Assembly (NCBI GenBank): GCA_023418315.1
Contig: JAEZZY010000083.1
Location: forward strand, 1-62,214
Direction of reading: 5' to 3'
Source of the DNA: Bacteroidota bacterium
GTDB lineage: Bacteria; Bacteroidota; Bacteroidia; Chitinophagales; Chitinophagaceae
Length of the DNA stretch: 62,214 nucleotides
This document shows positions 34,779 to 45,059 of this stretch, piece by piece. Made by a program: the position numbers and the translations under genes. Under the pieces are notes generated by a model. It ran no database searches. It worked only from the letters and a program-made list of their open reading frames with translations, and was not told the origin of the DNA. How positions within the stretch are numbered: position 1 is the stretch's first letter; each line of letters opens with the position of its first letter.

Positions 34779-36035
34779 TTAGGGCAGCGTAGGCGTATTC
34801 CTTTTCGGAACAGAAGAGGAAGTAAAGAAAAACAGTGCCGTAAAGAACGTATAGAACGTAATACCGCGTTGCGTTCCTAAGACATTTTCAGTAGTAAAGC
34901 AAATCATTACCATCACCATCAACACCAGATGCAGATGCCGGCGTGTTTTTATAGCGCGGAAGAGTTGATAGGCTAACAGAAAAAGCAATAGTGCAATGCC
35001 TATAATCCCGAAAGAAATCCAGATGTTAAAATATTCATTGTGCGTATCATAATAGCTGAGCGGCGTTTTCAACAAAGCGCTGTATGCCCAGTATTGTTCC
35101 GCAAGCGCATATTTCATTTGTCCCGGACCTACGCCGGTAAGCCAGTGTTGCCTCAGCAGATGCGTATCTACCGACCAGATGATCTGCCGCATATTGACCG
35201 AATTTTCTATCGGATTTCTCGCATCTTTTTCCGCAAATAAGCCTTTCATTTCCAGCACGCGCTCCTCCGTGGAGGGAATGGCCAAGTATGCGATAAGAAG
35301 CGAAAGCGCCATAGCGATGACGGGCACAAGCCACCTGGAACGATTGTACCTATGCACCCAAACATAATACCCTAATACAACGAAAAGTGCAATCAACGGT
35401 GTCTTAGGCAGGAGTGCCAGCATAAACAGAAAAAGCAGCATAAGCGCCGCCGTAAAACTACGATTACCAAGCTCGTTTTTTATCTTCTCATGAAACAAAA
35501 GTACCGCTGTAGAAAAACAAAGATACAAACCCATATAAGTGGGATGAATGCCGGTAACAGCCTCAAAACCGCGCCTATAAACCACGTGCCCCGGAGCCAT
35601 ACCCTCAGCGGCAGGTAATAGAAAATGATGATAAAGAAAAACGAGGTTGCCCGCCAGACAAGAAAGAACACAACCCAGCACAAAAACAGGAAGCTGCCCC
35701 AATAACACGTTTCTTGTACGTTCGCTAAAGCAAGCGAAAATAACCGGTATCAGCAAGAGGCTTGCTTTCTGTTCCAGATTAAATAATAAATAACTCAGAT
35801 GCTGCCCTTTGGTAAAAGGCACATAAGCCAGGTAAAGCAGGTAGAGGCTACCCAGCAAAACCGCTTGCAAAAGGCGCTTCTTATTTTCTTCTTCCCTAAC
35901 CAGCAATACATCTCGGATGCCAAAAAATACACAAACCGGGATTAGTATAAACACCTGCACCCGCAGAGGCAGAAAAAAAGAAAGCATCAGCAATGCGGCA
36001 AGGTATTTATCCGGCAGGTATAGGGAGCGCATCAT
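34779..36035 (-). CDS. O-antigen ligase / Wzy-like polymerase family membrane protein
   Basis: The 418-residue protein has about ten membrane helices and, in the large loop, HWLTGVGPGQMKYA, the GxGxG-type motif of the WaaL/Wzy_C family, followed by THNEYFNIWISFG. Such proteins join O-antigen to lipid A core or polymerise repeat units. It is the last gene of a leftward operon with two glycosyltransferases; its start overlaps the previous stop by four bases. Confidence 0.85.
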   Translation of the reverse strand: MMRSLYLPDKYLAALLMLSFFLPLRVQVFILIPVCVFFGIRDVLLVREEENKKRLLQAVLLGSLYLLYLAYVPFTKGQHLSYLLFNLEQKASLLLIPVIFACFSERTRNVLLGQLPVFVLGCVLSCLAGNLVFLYHHFLLPAAEGMAPGHVVYRRGFEAVTGIHPTYMGLYLCFSTAVLLFHEKIKNELGNRSFTAALMLLFLFMLALLPKTPLIALFVVLGYYVWVHRYNRSRWLVPVIAMALSLLIAYLAIPSTEERVLEMKGLFAEKDARNPIENSVNMRQIIWSVDTHLLRQHWLTGVGPGQMKYALAEQYWAYSALLKTPLSYYDTHNEYFNIWISFGIIGIALLLFLLAYQLFRAIKTRRHLHLVLMVMVMICFTTENVLGTQRGITFYTFFTALFFFTSSSVPKRNTPTLP

Positions 36036-37162
36036 AAAGCGGATTGTTGTTTGAACTGTTGCAGACTATTCCGGATCAGTTCTTTCAAACCGGCTCTGAA
36101 TTTATCGGAGGAAAAACGTTCCGCATTTTTACGAATCGCCGCATGGTCGTTTAGCGGATGGGCTTCAAAAGCGCGTACAGCTTCTGCTATGCTATGCTCT
36201 TCCTGCTCTTCAAATAAATAACCTGTAACCTGCTCCACTACCGTTTCTTTATAACCGCCGTTATTTAGTGCGATGACCGGTGTGCCGCAAGCCTGTGCTT
36301 CCACGCAAGCGATGCCGAAGTCTTCTTTCGCAGCAAAAATGCAAGCCTTCGCTTTCTGCATATAGCGTATCAGTTCTTGATCATCCTTATAGCCTAACCA
36401 GGTTACGTTTTTCATGCTTTTCAACAACGTTTTTATCTTTCCTTCACCGTAGCCTTCCCCTATGAGCACTAACTTGCTTTCGGGCAAATGACGAAAGGCT
36501 TTGATGATAACATCTATCTTTTTATAAGGAACAAAACGGCTTACACACAAGTAAAAATTTTCTCTCGGCGCCTCGCTCAGCGCAAACATATCTACCCGTA
36601 CCGGCGGATATAAAACCACCGCATCCCGATGGTAATTATGGTGGATACGCTGCCGTACGTTTTCCGAATTGGCTATAAAAAAATCCACATTGCGGGCAGA
36701 GCGTGCATCCCAGTTGCGGATGTATTTTACCAAAAGACGGTAAAAAAATGACTTGATGGTAGGACTGTCTTTAGAATAATCTTCATACAAATCCCAGGCA
36801 TAGCGCATAGGCGTGTGGCAATAACAGATATGCGGGATGGAAGCATCCCTGCGAAAACCTTTCGCCACGGCATGTGATGAAGACAAGATAAAATCATAAT
36901 CCTTCAAATAAAACCAGCGTATAGCCGCCGGCATCAAGGGAAGCAAATAGCGATAATTGCGCGATACACCGGGAAAATAGTGTAGCAAAGACAACTTCAC
37001 TTTCCGGTTGCGGATTACTTTTTCTTTGTCGGACTTAGGCAGGTAATTAAAAAGTGTATAAATGGTTATATCCTCCTGCGGATAGGCTTCCAGAATTTCC
37101 CCCACTACCTTTTCCGAGCCGGCATTTACCCGTAGCCAGTCATGCACTAATGCAAATTTCAT
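36032..37162 (-). CDS. Glycosyltransferase family 4
   Basis: The 376-residue GT-B enzyme shows the C-terminal GT4 nucleotide-sugar motif: FAAKEDFGIACVEAQACG with E7-type spacing near 285-302, and VSRFVPYKKIDVIIKAF near 208-224 for the donor loop. The N-terminus (MKFALVHDWLRVNAGSEKVV) is the WbaZ-like mannosyltransferase type. It acts in the cytoplasm on a lipid-linked acceptor. It follows the upstream GT4 by 30 bases. Confidence 0.9.
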   Translation of the reverse strand: MKFALVHDWLRVNAGSEKVVGEILEAYPQEDITIYTLFNYLPKSDKEKVIRNRKVKLSLLHYFPGVSRNYRYLLPLMPAAIRWFYLKDYDFILSSSHAVAKGFRRDASIPHICYCHTPMRYAWDLYEDYSKDSPTIKSFFYRLLVKYIRNWDARSARNVDFFIANSENVRQRIHHNYHRDAVVLYPPVRVDMFALSEAPRENFYLCVSRFVPYKKIDVIIKAFRHLPESKLVLIGEGYGEGKIKTLLKSMKNVTWLGYKDDQELIRYMQKAKACIFAAKEDFGIACVEAQACGTPVIALNNGGYKETVVEQVTGYLFEEQEEHSIAEAVRAFEAHPLNDHAAIRKNAERFSSDKFRAGLKELIRNSLQQFKQQSAL

Positions 37163-37192
37163 CTCAACAAAAACGGAAAAACAGTGGCAGAA

Positions 37193-38221
37193 TTAAGGGA
37201 GGATGCGCAACAATTCCGAAGCTGCACAGGCATAGCTGTATTTTCCAAACAATAGCTGAGTATTTTTTTCTTTATTGTAGGAAGAGGAGGCAAGTTCATT
37301 TAATGAAAAAATAATACTGTCAAGGTCTGAAATGTCGCAAAAATACGCATAATTGCCGAATAGCTCCCTATAAACAGGGATATCGCTGCATAATGCCTTG
37401 CCGCCATAATACAAGCCTTCCAGCACCGGCAACCCGAATCCTTCGTAAGCAGAAAGGGAAATAACGGCTTCCGCTTCACAATATAAACGAACCAATTGGC
37501 GGTCATCCGGCGCAGAAATAATCTGAATGTTGTTTCCTTCTTCCGGCAAAGACAATTCCTTATATATTTTTTCCTTATCACCGGCTATGACGAGCGTATA
37601 TTCTTGCGCAAGATTGCTTTTCAAAAAAGCGGCTATGAGCTTATCATGATTTTTTCTCCGGTTGAATGTGCCTACGGCGAGGAGCATTTTTTTCTTTGGG
37701 AAGGAAGCATCCGGCGGAGGAAAGGAGGAGGCAATGCCATTATAGGTAACGGTAATTTTCCCCTCCGGCACGGAAAGCAAGCGATACAATTCTTCTTTCA
37801 TCGTATAGCTCACGGTAAATACATGCTGCGCTCGCCGTGCGATTTTGGGAATCAGAAACCGATACCCGTTATTGAAAGCGGCGGTATTCCATCCGGCATG
37901 GTGCAAAAAAGCAAGGTCATGCAATGTAACGTAATTGCGGCGGTAAAAAAGCGGAGCGGTATTGGCGAGGTTCAGCAGTGGCGGATTCCCTATATTCCTG
38001 AGGTAAAGTGGCAATTCGGTTTGCTCCCACAAATGTCCTTTCAGCCTGCCGATTGTCTGCACCTTTAGCTCTGCGGCAAGGTGAGGGTGTAGCACGGCAT
38101 CCGGGGCTACAAAGGTTACGTTTTTCCGTTGCGCTATTATTTGTCTGCTGATTTCTAATGCGTACCTTTGCACGCCCGTAATTTTCTGCGTTAAAAAGCG
38201 AGCATTTATAATTAACCCCAT
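37193..38221 (-). CDS. Glycosyltransferase family 4
   Basis: From ATG 38221 there are 342 residues. N-terminal INARFLTQKITGVQRYALEI is typical of GT4 mannosyl/rhamnosyltransferases, and SAYEGFGLPVLEGLYYGG (about 254-271) is the donor-binding motif. It is the first gene of the leftward operon and is divergent from the ABC exporter genes with only 48 bases between start codons, so both operons probably share one short control region. Confidence 0.9.
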   Translation of the reverse strand: MGLIINARFLTQKITGVQRYALEISRQIIAQRKNVTFVAPDAVLHPHLAAELKVQTIGRLKGHLWEQTELPLYLRNIGNPPLLNLANTAPLFYRRNYVTLHDLAFLHHAGWNTAAFNNGYRFLIPKIARRAQHVFTVSYTMKEELYRLLSVPEGKITVTYNGIASSFPPPDASFPKKKMLLAVGTFNRRKNHDKLIAAFLKSNLAQEYTLVIAGDKEKIYKELSLPEEGNNIQIISAPDDRQLVRLYCEAEAVISLSAYEGFGLPVLEGLYYGGKALCSDIPVYRELFGNYAYFCDISDLDSIIFSLNELASSSYNKEKNTQLLFGKYSYACAASELLRILP

Positions 38222-38269
38222 TTTTATAGCCTCTGTAGAAACGCGCAAATTACCAGAGACTTAAAGAAT

Positions 38270-39019
38270 ATGCAAATTGTTGCAAAAATATACGCGCTAA
38301 GTAAACGCAATGTTATCTTACGATACAAAAACTCCATCGCGGGATTTTTATGGGGTTTTTTAAAGCCATTGCTCTATCTGCTCATTTTCATCGTCATTTT
38401 TAGTTCGCAGTTTGAGACGGTCAATAACTATGTGCTTTATGCCACTTCGGGGCTTATTTTCTGGTTCTTTTTTTCCAATGTAACGGGGCAAAGCGTGCAA
38501 AATATTGTAAGTTCGGCAGGCTTGCTCAAAGCCATCCGGCTGCCGGCAGTGTTGTTTCCTTTGTCGGAGATGATCAGCGAAATTTTCAATTTTCTGTTGT
38601 CGTTGCTGGTTTTCGGGGTAGTGATGTATTGGTTTGGGTTGGATTATGGAACGCATCTTTTCCTTATTCTTCCCTGCATTTTATTGTTCAGTATATTTTC
38701 TCTGGGCATTACGCTCATCCTCTCATCGGTGAATGTATTCCTTCGGGATGCGGGCATTATCTGGAATACGGTGCAACCCGCCTTGTTTTATATGACGCCT
38801 ATCGCTTACCCGGAAGGCATGGTGCCGGAGCGTTTTTCTTTTGTGATCCGGTTCAATCCGGTTTATCATTTTATCAGCCTGGGGCGCGGCATTTTGTATG
38901 ACCCTGCTATTTTATCCGCCCAGCTTTGGATCATTTGCCTGGCATTGGCTATGGCGAGCTTTGTTTTAGGTTTAATTATTTTCAACGCACTTAAAAATCA
39001 ATTTATTTCAGCCATTTAA
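38270..39019 (+). CDS. wzm: ABC-2 type polysaccharide exporter, permease subunit
   Basis: The 249-residue protein has six predicted membrane helices and the Wzm/TagG signature region, RYKNSIAGFLWGFLKPLLYL near the N-terminus and ALFYMTPIAYP near 175. It forms the channel that carries undecaprenyl-linked polysaccharide across the inner membrane. The ATPase gene follows five bases later. Confidence 0.92.
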   Translation: MQIVAKIYALSKRNVILRYKNSIAGFLWGFLKPLLYLLIFIVIFSSQFETVNNYVLYATSGLIFWFFFSNVTGQSVQNIVSSAGLLKAIRLPAVLFPLSEMISEIFNFLLSLLVFGVVMYWFGLDYGTHLFLILPCILLFSIFSLGITLILSSVNVFLRDAGIIWNTVQPALFYMTPIAYPEGMVPERFSFVIRFNPVYHFISLGRGILYDPAILSAQLWIICLALAMASFVLGLIIFNALKNQFISAI

Positions 39020-39024
39020 CCTCC

Positions 39025-39744
39025 ATGTCAGCACATCTTGTATCGGTAGAAAATGTGGAAGTATGCTATTGGCAGAATGACGTAGGAGTGCATTCCATTA
39101 AAGATTTGCTCACCTACCGTAAAAATCCGTTTACCTTAAAACCTATCCTGAAAGATGTATCGCTCACCCTGGATAAGGGCGATTCCTTAGGCATCTTAGG
39201 CAGAAACGGATCGGGAAAAACCACTTTGCTGCGGGCTATGGCCGGTGTGATAAAACCCCATAAAGGTGTGATAAAACTGAATGGCACGGTAGCGCCCATC
39301 CTGGCTATAGGCGCCGGGCTGGAGCTGGAGCTGACGGGCTATGAAAATATCTCACTGCTTTTATCCCTATACGGATTAAAAACGGCTGCGCATACAGAAG
39401 CCATAAAAGCCTTTGCCGAACTGCCCGAAGAAGTGCTGAAAATGCCGGTGAAACGGTATTCGTCCGGGATGCTGGCGCGCCTGGCTTTTTCCATATCTCT
39501 GGCAAATGACTGCGATATGCTCATCATAGACGAAGTACTGGCCGTAGGCGACAAAGGCTTTCAGGATAAGTGCATGAAAAAGATTTTTGAATTAAAAGAC
39601 CAAGGTAAATCCATCATTTTTGTATCACATTTTCCTGACGAAGTAGTAAGAATCTGCAATAAAGCGGTGCTGCTGGAGCAGGGAAAAATTACAGCACGAG
39701 GAGACGCAACTGAAATATGCAACCAATACAAACAACTGTTTTAA
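39025..39744 (+). CDS. wzt: ABC polysaccharide exporter ATP-binding subunit
   Basis: The 239-residue ATPase has Walker A GRNGSGKTT (59-67), the signature YSSGM and Walker B LIIDEVLAVGD. It lacks the C-terminal glycan-binding domain found in E. coli O8/O9a Wzt, so chain-end recognition must lie elsewhere, or the exporter is of the TagH/KpsT-like short type. Its last 28 bases overlap the next glycosyltransferase gene, implying coupled translation. Confidence 0.93.
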   Translation: MSAHLVSVENVEVCYWQNDVGVHSIKDLLTYRKNPFTLKPILKDVSLTLDKGDSLGILGRNGSGKTTLLRAMAGVIKPHKGVIKLNGTVAPILAIGAGLELELTGYENISLLLSLYGLKTAAHTEAIKAFAELPEEVLKMPVKRYSSGMLARLAFSISLANDCDMLIIDEVLAVGDKGFQDKCMKKIFELKDQGKSIIFVSHFPDEVVRICNKAVLLEQGKITARGDATEICNQYKQLF

Positions 39745-42700
39745 ACCGGCACATTACCCCTGGTGATATTCCGTTATTCATCATAGCGCCGGATATGGGA
39801 CGCGGCATGAAGCTGTCTATGCTTTTGTCGGTAAATGCAGCAGCGCCCAAAGCGTATGCCCGCATCTACGATGATCTTACCTTGCATCATAATTATTTTT
39901 TCAACAGCACCGTAAAACGTTTTTTGCGCACCGCCAAAGAAACCGGATACGCACGTGGAGCGGAAGACCGTCAAAAGCTAAGCCTCTTGCTGGAAGAAAG
40001 TATAGGCAACGGAAAGCTGTGGGGCATACAATGCACCCTGGAAGATTTTTTCCGCATGGAGCTGCATACGATTTACAAAGAAGCGTTTTATCTGTTTTTG
40101 TATGACGAGCCTTCCAAACTCACGATAAACCATCTTCCCTTTCTGAAACAAATGTGTGATTTCTGCAAAGAACATTCGTTCGATACGCTGGTCTTGCATA
40201 CCAAATCCATAACTCACCTTCCTTCTTTTACCCTTTCCTTGCTGCCTTTCCGTTATCATCAGGCGCCGCTCACTCTTCGTTTTTCGGGTATTGATGAAGT
40301 GTATGAAGAGCATAAGGAAAAGCTGAAGGAAATGGAAACTGCTTCTATGAAAGAAGCAACGCTTCCAACGCTCACAGAGGCACAGGCACACCCGATTATG
40401 GACGAACTGGACACGCTCCATCTTTTCAACCGTGGGGAAAGCCTGCTGACAGGAACACATACGGCTATCTTTCTCCGCTATGAAGGGGCTTCCTTCAAAC
40501 AAAGTCTTCTCCTAAAACTTAACGATATCCGCCACACTTTCATCCGGATGCCGGAACTGTCTATCCTTTGCAGCAGCGAGGCGGATAAGCAGGAATTGGA
40601 AAGAATGCTGACCGAAACCCAGGAGCTGCATTTGCCTATAAACATCATCGTTTCTACAAATGTCATTGCTGCGATGAATGAACTGATTCGGCAGAGCAAT
40701 AAACCTATCATCGTAGTGGATGGCTTGCACTACAACACCTCTTTTGCTGCAATGCTCACCCCTTTCGACCATCCGGAAACCGCACCCACGCTCACCTTCG
40801 GGAAAACGGCACATCGCCATAAAACAAATGAAAAGCAAACGCCTACGGATTTACTGACCACCGATATTATTCAAAACACGCTTGCTTTCCCTAAAACGCT
40901 TTGGGAAGAATGGGGCGGATTTGATACCGGTCTGGAAGAATCCGTTTACCTATGGGATTTTCTGCTAACCACCCTACAGCCTCATCTTACGGTTCAAGCC
41001 ATAGAAGCGCCTGCGGCGGAAGGGCTGGAGCATGTTGCCGCTTCCAAATCCCTAATGCACACGCCCGCTTATCAGCAGGTTATAGCCAAGCATCAGGATG
41101 TATTTGAACAGAATTTTCTGGATTTGCTGACCACACTTGCCGAGCAGCAACATTTACCACAGTATGAAATTAAAGAACTGCATCACCGCATCAGTACGCT
41201 GCAATCACTGATCCAACATTCCCAGAATGAGCTTAAAGCCATTGCCGATTTCAACAAAGCTTTGCAAAAACGCATCTATGCTCTGGAAAATAAATGGCAT
41301 TATAAACTGGCAGCAAAAATCAAGCGTATCAAAAAAATATTCTTCAAAAAGAATACGGCAGGCTCCGGACGATTGAAAAAAATACTGCGTTTTATAGCCT
41401 TTACTGCCAGCAAACCGGGACTGAGAATCATGCGCAGAATTTCTAAAAACGGGCTGAAAAAAATGTATCTGTTTGCAGAAGACCGACCCGTAACGATTCT
41501 TTATGAAGACGAACAAACCAACAGCATCCGCACCTACCATGATTGGATAAAAACACTGAAAGATCCTGAAAAAATTAGAAAACGTTATCAGAAAACCATC
41601 GGTTCGCTGGCACTACAACCTAAAATCAGTATCGTGATGCCTGTCTATAACCCACCGCTAAAATACCTGAAACAAGCCCTCGAATCCGTATTGCGACAAG
41701 ATTATCCCAACTGGGAATTATGTATAGCCGATGATTGCTCTCCAGGAGATAAAGTGCGCAAACTACTGAATGCTTATGCCCTAAAAGACAGCCGCATCAA
41801 AGTACATTACCGCAAAGAAAACGGACATATTTCGGCATCTTCCAACTCTGCGCTGGACTTAGCCACCGGGGAGTTTATCCTTCTGATGGATCATGATGAT
41901 TTGCTTTCTGCAGATTGTTTGTTTGAAGTGATTAAGCACATCAACCAACATCCCGAAGAGGATATCATTTATTCCGATGAAGATAAAATAGATGAAGCCG
42001 ACAAACATTCCGTACCGCATTTCAAACCGGACTGGGCACCCGACAGTTTATTGTCGCGCAACTATTTCGGGCATGTGGTCGTCATCCGCAAAACCATCAT
42101 GGACAAGATCGGCGGCTTCCGTTTGGGCTTTGAAGGCAGCCAGGATTATGACCTGATCTTGCGTGCTACCGAGGCTACACCGCGCATAGGGCATATCTCC
42201 AAAGTATTGTACCACTGGCGTATTCATGGAAAATCCGCTGCACATAGCGAAGAGGTGAAACCCTATGCCTACATTGCCGCCAAAAAGGCGCTGGAAGAAG
42301 CGCTGGAGCGCAGAAACACGCCGGGTAACGTAAGTTATCTATCGGGTTTGCGCGGGTATCGCATAGACTACAAGTTGGTATCGCCGGGGAAAGTAAGCAT
42401 TATCATTCCTACCAAAGACCATGTAAAGCTGCTCAAAAACACGGTGGATTCCATCCTGCATCATACGGATTATGACGACTATGAAATCATCATCCTGAAC
42501 AACAACAGTACCGCCAAAGATTTCTTCGCCTTGATGGAGCACTATACGGAGAAATACCCGGGCAAATTCCGTTGTATAGAAGCAAGTTTTCCGTTCAATT
42601 TTTCCAAGCTGATGAACATAGGCAGAAAAGCGGCTACAGGCGATTATCTGCTGCTGATGAACAATGACATGGAAGTGATTCATGAAGACTGGCTGCGGCG

Positions 42701-43250
42701 GATGATGACCTATGCTCAGCTTCCGCACATAGGCGCTGTGGGGGTAAAACTGCTTTATCCCGATGACCATGTGCAACATGCCGGCGTAGTGATCGGCTTA
42801 GGCGGCGTGGCGGGGCATGTGTTTGTGAATGCGTTTAAAGATGATGCCGGTTATTTCAACTATATCCAGTCGGTAAATAATTTTTCAGCATTAACCGCAG
42901 CCTGCCTGATGTGCCGCACCAGTGTATATGACGAGGTAGGCGGGATGAACGAAGCATTTGAAGTGGAATATAATGACGTGGATCTTTGCCTGCGCTTTGC
43001 TACCGCCGGTTATTATAATGTCTATCTGCCCGATGTGGAATTGTATCATTACGAATCCGCCACGCGTGGGCATCCGCACCAAAGCAGAGAATCATGGGAA
43101 CGCCACGTGCGCGAAATAAAAATCTTTAAGGAAGCATGGCAATCGTATATTGACCACGACCCGCATTTCAATCCCAATCTGAATCGAGGAACGCATGATT
43201 TCAGCATGAATTTTATGGCAGGAATAGAGAAAGAAGACGGAAAAGAGTAA
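39717..43250 (+). CDS. Multi-module glycosyltransferase with two active GT2 domains
   Basis: At 1177 residues this is much longer than single GT2 enzymes. Two complete GT2 domains are visible: about 635-850 (KISIVMPVYNPP, MDHDD at 724-728) and about 890-1130 (VSIIIPTKDHVK, MNNDME at 981-986, and GGMNEAFEVEYNDVDLCLR). The N-terminal 600 residues contain a possible degenerate GT-A module (about 245-420, with IIVVDGLHY where a DxD would be and GGFDTGLEESVYLWDFLL) and a coiled coil (about 485-530). Such enzymes can add alternating sugars to a growing chain. The 28-base overlap with wzt suggests it builds the exported glycan. Confidence 0.88.
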   Translation: MQPIQTTVLNRHITPGDIPLFIIAPDMGRGMKLSMLLSVNAAAPKAYARIYDDLTLHHNYFFNSTVKRFLRTAKETGYARGAEDRQKLSLLLEESIGNGKLWGIQCTLEDFFRMELHTIYKEAFYLFLYDEPSKLTINHLPFLKQMCDFCKEHSFDTLVLHTKSITHLPSFTLSLLPFRYHQAPLTLRFSGIDEVYEEHKEKLKEMETASMKEATLPTLTEAQAHPIMDELDTLHLFNRGESLLTGTHTAIFLRYEGASFKQSLLLKLNDIRHTFIRMPELSILCSSEADKQELERMLTETQELHLPINIIVSTNVIAAMNELIRQSNKPIIVVDGLHYNTSFAAMLTPFDHPETAPTLTFGKTAHRHKTNEKQTPTDLLTTDIIQNTLAFPKTLWEEWGGFDTGLEESVYLWDFLLTTLQPHLTVQAIEAPAAEGLEHVAASKSLMHTPAYQQVIAKHQDVFEQNFLDLLTTLAEQQHLPQYEIKELHHRISTLQSLIQHSQNELKAIADFNKALQKRIYALENKWHYKLAAKIKRIKKIFFKKNTAGSGRLKKILRFIAFTASKPGLRIMRRISKNGLKKMYLFAEDRPVTILYEDEQTNSIRTYHDWIKTLKDPEKIRKRYQKTIGSLALQPKISIVMPVYNPPLKYLKQALESVLRQDYPNWELCIADDCSPGDKVRKLLNAYALKDSRIKVHYRKENGHISASSNSALDLATGEFILLMDHDDLLSADCLFEVIKHINQHPEEDIIYSDEDKIDEADKHSVPHFKPDWAPDSLLSRNYFGHVVVIRKTIMDKIGGFRLGFEGSQDYDLILRATEATPRIGHISKVLYHWRIHGKSAAHSEEVKPYAYIAAKKALEEALERRNTPGNVSYLSGLRGYRIDYKLVSPGKVSIIIPTKDHVKLLKNTVDSILHHTDYDDYEIIILNNNSTAKDFFALMEHYTEKYPGKFRCIEASFPFNFSKLMNIGRKAATGDYLLLMNNDMEVIHEDWLRRMMTYAQLPHIGAVGVKLLYPDDHVQHAGVVIGLGGVAGHVFVNAFKDDAGYFNYIQSVNNFSALTAACLMCRTSVYDEVGGMNEAFEVEYNDVDLCLRFATAGYYNVYLPDVELYHYESATRGHPHQSRESWERHVREIKIFKEAWQSYIDHDPHFNPNLNRGTHDFSMNFMAGIEKEDGKE

Positions 43251-43256
43251 CCGCCC

Positions 43257-45059
43257 TTATTTCATGGTCAGTTTCTGAGCTGGCAGCACGCTTGTCGTAT
43301 CGCTCACACCATCGGGATTAGGACTGGCAAAGGACATTGCCATAAACCGTTGTAACGATTCAAAAATCACAACATCCGGTTTTTCTGTATCAATCACTTT
43401 ATCGGGAAAATCATACGACCATAGGTAAACCGCTTTTTTAAAATGAAGATTAAGAAACGGTATCAGGTAATTGGCATAAGAATCACGCAACATCAGCAAT
43501 TTCAACTCGGAGCTGTCCACGGTGGGGTTATCTTCATAGCGGATCACAATCTCCGACATTCTGGGCAGTTGTAATACCTTAGCAGGATTTTTAAAGGTCA
43601 GGCTTTGCTCGGTACGTTTATAAACATCGCCCAGTCCCGCAACACGCGCCAGATCGCCTTCATTGTTCATGAAACTGGTAAAATGAAATTCATCTTCCGT
43701 TGCCGGATGCAGGTTCGGAAAATCCTTGCAAATCTCTTTCATCAGCTCCCCATAGCCTATAAACCCTCCGAAAAGATTCCAATGCGTATCGGTTTTATAA
43801 TATACTTCGCGGCGGTGTTTGGCTATGCGCAGGGCATCCGTAGGGTTTACCAGGTTAATACCTGCATGTGCCGCCAGATGCAGTTTATACAGTTCCAGCC
43901 GGTTCACGCCTATACCTTCTGTTTCAAAATAACCGATAGGCATTTTTTCAGGATAGACGGATTGCTTATTGGGCGGGATAATCACGTAGAATTTAATGCC
44001 CCGCGCATCCAGCCAGCGTTTTTTCTCCGACATGTTTTTATATATCTGCGAAAGCTCTCCTTCGGATACTAACGTAAGTCGCCGTGCATCGCTGATGCAG
44101 CCCGGTTCATTATCAAAAAACCATCCATCTTTCCCCATCAGCAAGTCATCCGGCATGGGCGAAGTGCCGAACACTTTGGTCATATATAGGGAATGCAGGA
44201 AAAACAAATCATTGCGAAAAGAAAAATGATCTTTCGCATAGTTGGCATATTCATCGGGATAGGAAAAGAAATTATAGGTAGTGAGCGTAGGCTTTGAAGC
44301 CAGTATGCGGTTTTCCTGGCTGGCATCGCTTTTTATAAATTGAAAACGGTTGTTCAAAAATACCAAACCGATGATGGAAACTCCTCCTATTATCAACACG
44401 CCACCTTGTGCTACGAACCGCTTGAAACCCGCGCCGCTAATAGGAATATAGGAAAGACAAAAATAACATACGGCCAGCAGGAAGATAGTGAACACCACCG
44501 TAGCAGTAAGCTGGGCGCCACGCTGTGTGCCGTTGGCTTTATAGAAGGCTTGAAGTTGCTCCGCAAATTGTTTGTTGAAAAGTAGATAGGGATCATCTTC
44601 CGTAGTTGCAATTTGTATGTATTGCGCATTTGCCGAGGTCATTTTCGCCCCGTGAAACAGCAGGATGAGTTCTTTGAGTTCCGTGCCGCTCCATCGTTTT
44701 ATAGTAGTGTCTTTAAAAGCGCCTTTCAGCGTGAGGCTGATGCTCTGAATGAAAATCTGGTTTTCATCATCCTCCATATCCAGCCTTGTATGGGCAATGT
44801 ATCTGGTTTCCGGAATATCAAACACCAAGCGTTTATAAAACTGTGAGGCCATCAGCATTTTTTCATCCGATTGATTTAAGGAAAATTCATCGGAAACATC
44901 ATTATAAAACAGACAGATTTTAGAAGAGCTATAGGCTTTCAGCACTACTTCCAGCGCTACCTTATCGGCATATATTTTACCCGTAAACAAATGAACTGCC
45001 CAGAAGACCACCGGCGCAGCCAGCAATACAATCAGGAAAGCACGCAAATTGAATTTCAA
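43257..45059 (-). CDS. AlgJ/AlgX-like polysaccharide acetylation protein (SGNH-like)
   Basis: The 600-residue protein has the AlgJ/AlgX core in its C-terminal half: GKDGWFFDNEP, IPPNKQSVYPEKMP, the catalytic Asp-His in YYKTDTHWN, and the nucleophile serine in LRDSYANYL. The N-terminal 280 residues are unusual: a signal anchor (6-25), a soluble domain, then two more membrane helices (about 185-235). These proteins pass acetyl groups to secreted sugars in the periplasm. It overlaps the MBOAT gene by four bases and forms a pair with it. Confidence 0.88.
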   Translation of the reverse strand: MKFNLRAFLIVLLAAPVVFWAVHLFTGKIYADKVALEVVLKAYSSSKICLFYNDVSDEFSLNQSDEKMLMASQFYKRLVFDIPETRYIAHTRLDMEDDENQIFIQSISLTLKGAFKDTTIKRWSGTELKELILLFHGAKMTSANAQYIQIATTEDDPYLLFNKQFAEQLQAFYKANGTQRGAQLTATVVFTIFLLAVCYFCLSYIPISGAGFKRFVAQGGVLIIGGVSIIGLVFLNNRFQFIKSDASQENRILASKPTLTTYNFFSYPDEYANYAKDHFSFRNDLFFLHSLYMTKVFGTSPMPDDLLMGKDGWFFDNEPGCISDARRLTLVSEGELSQIYKNMSEKKRWLDARGIKFYVIIPPNKQSVYPEKMPIGYFETEGIGVNRLELYKLHLAAHAGINLVNPTDALRIAKHRREVYYKTDTHWNLFGGFIGYGELMKEICKDFPNLHPATEDEFHFTSFMNNEGDLARVAGLGDVYKRTEQSLTFKNPAKVLQLPRMSEIVIRYEDNPTVDSSELKLLMLRDSYANYLIPFLNLHFKKAVYLWSYDFPDKVIDTEKPDVVIFESLQRFMAMSFASPNPDGVSDTTSVLPAQKLTMK

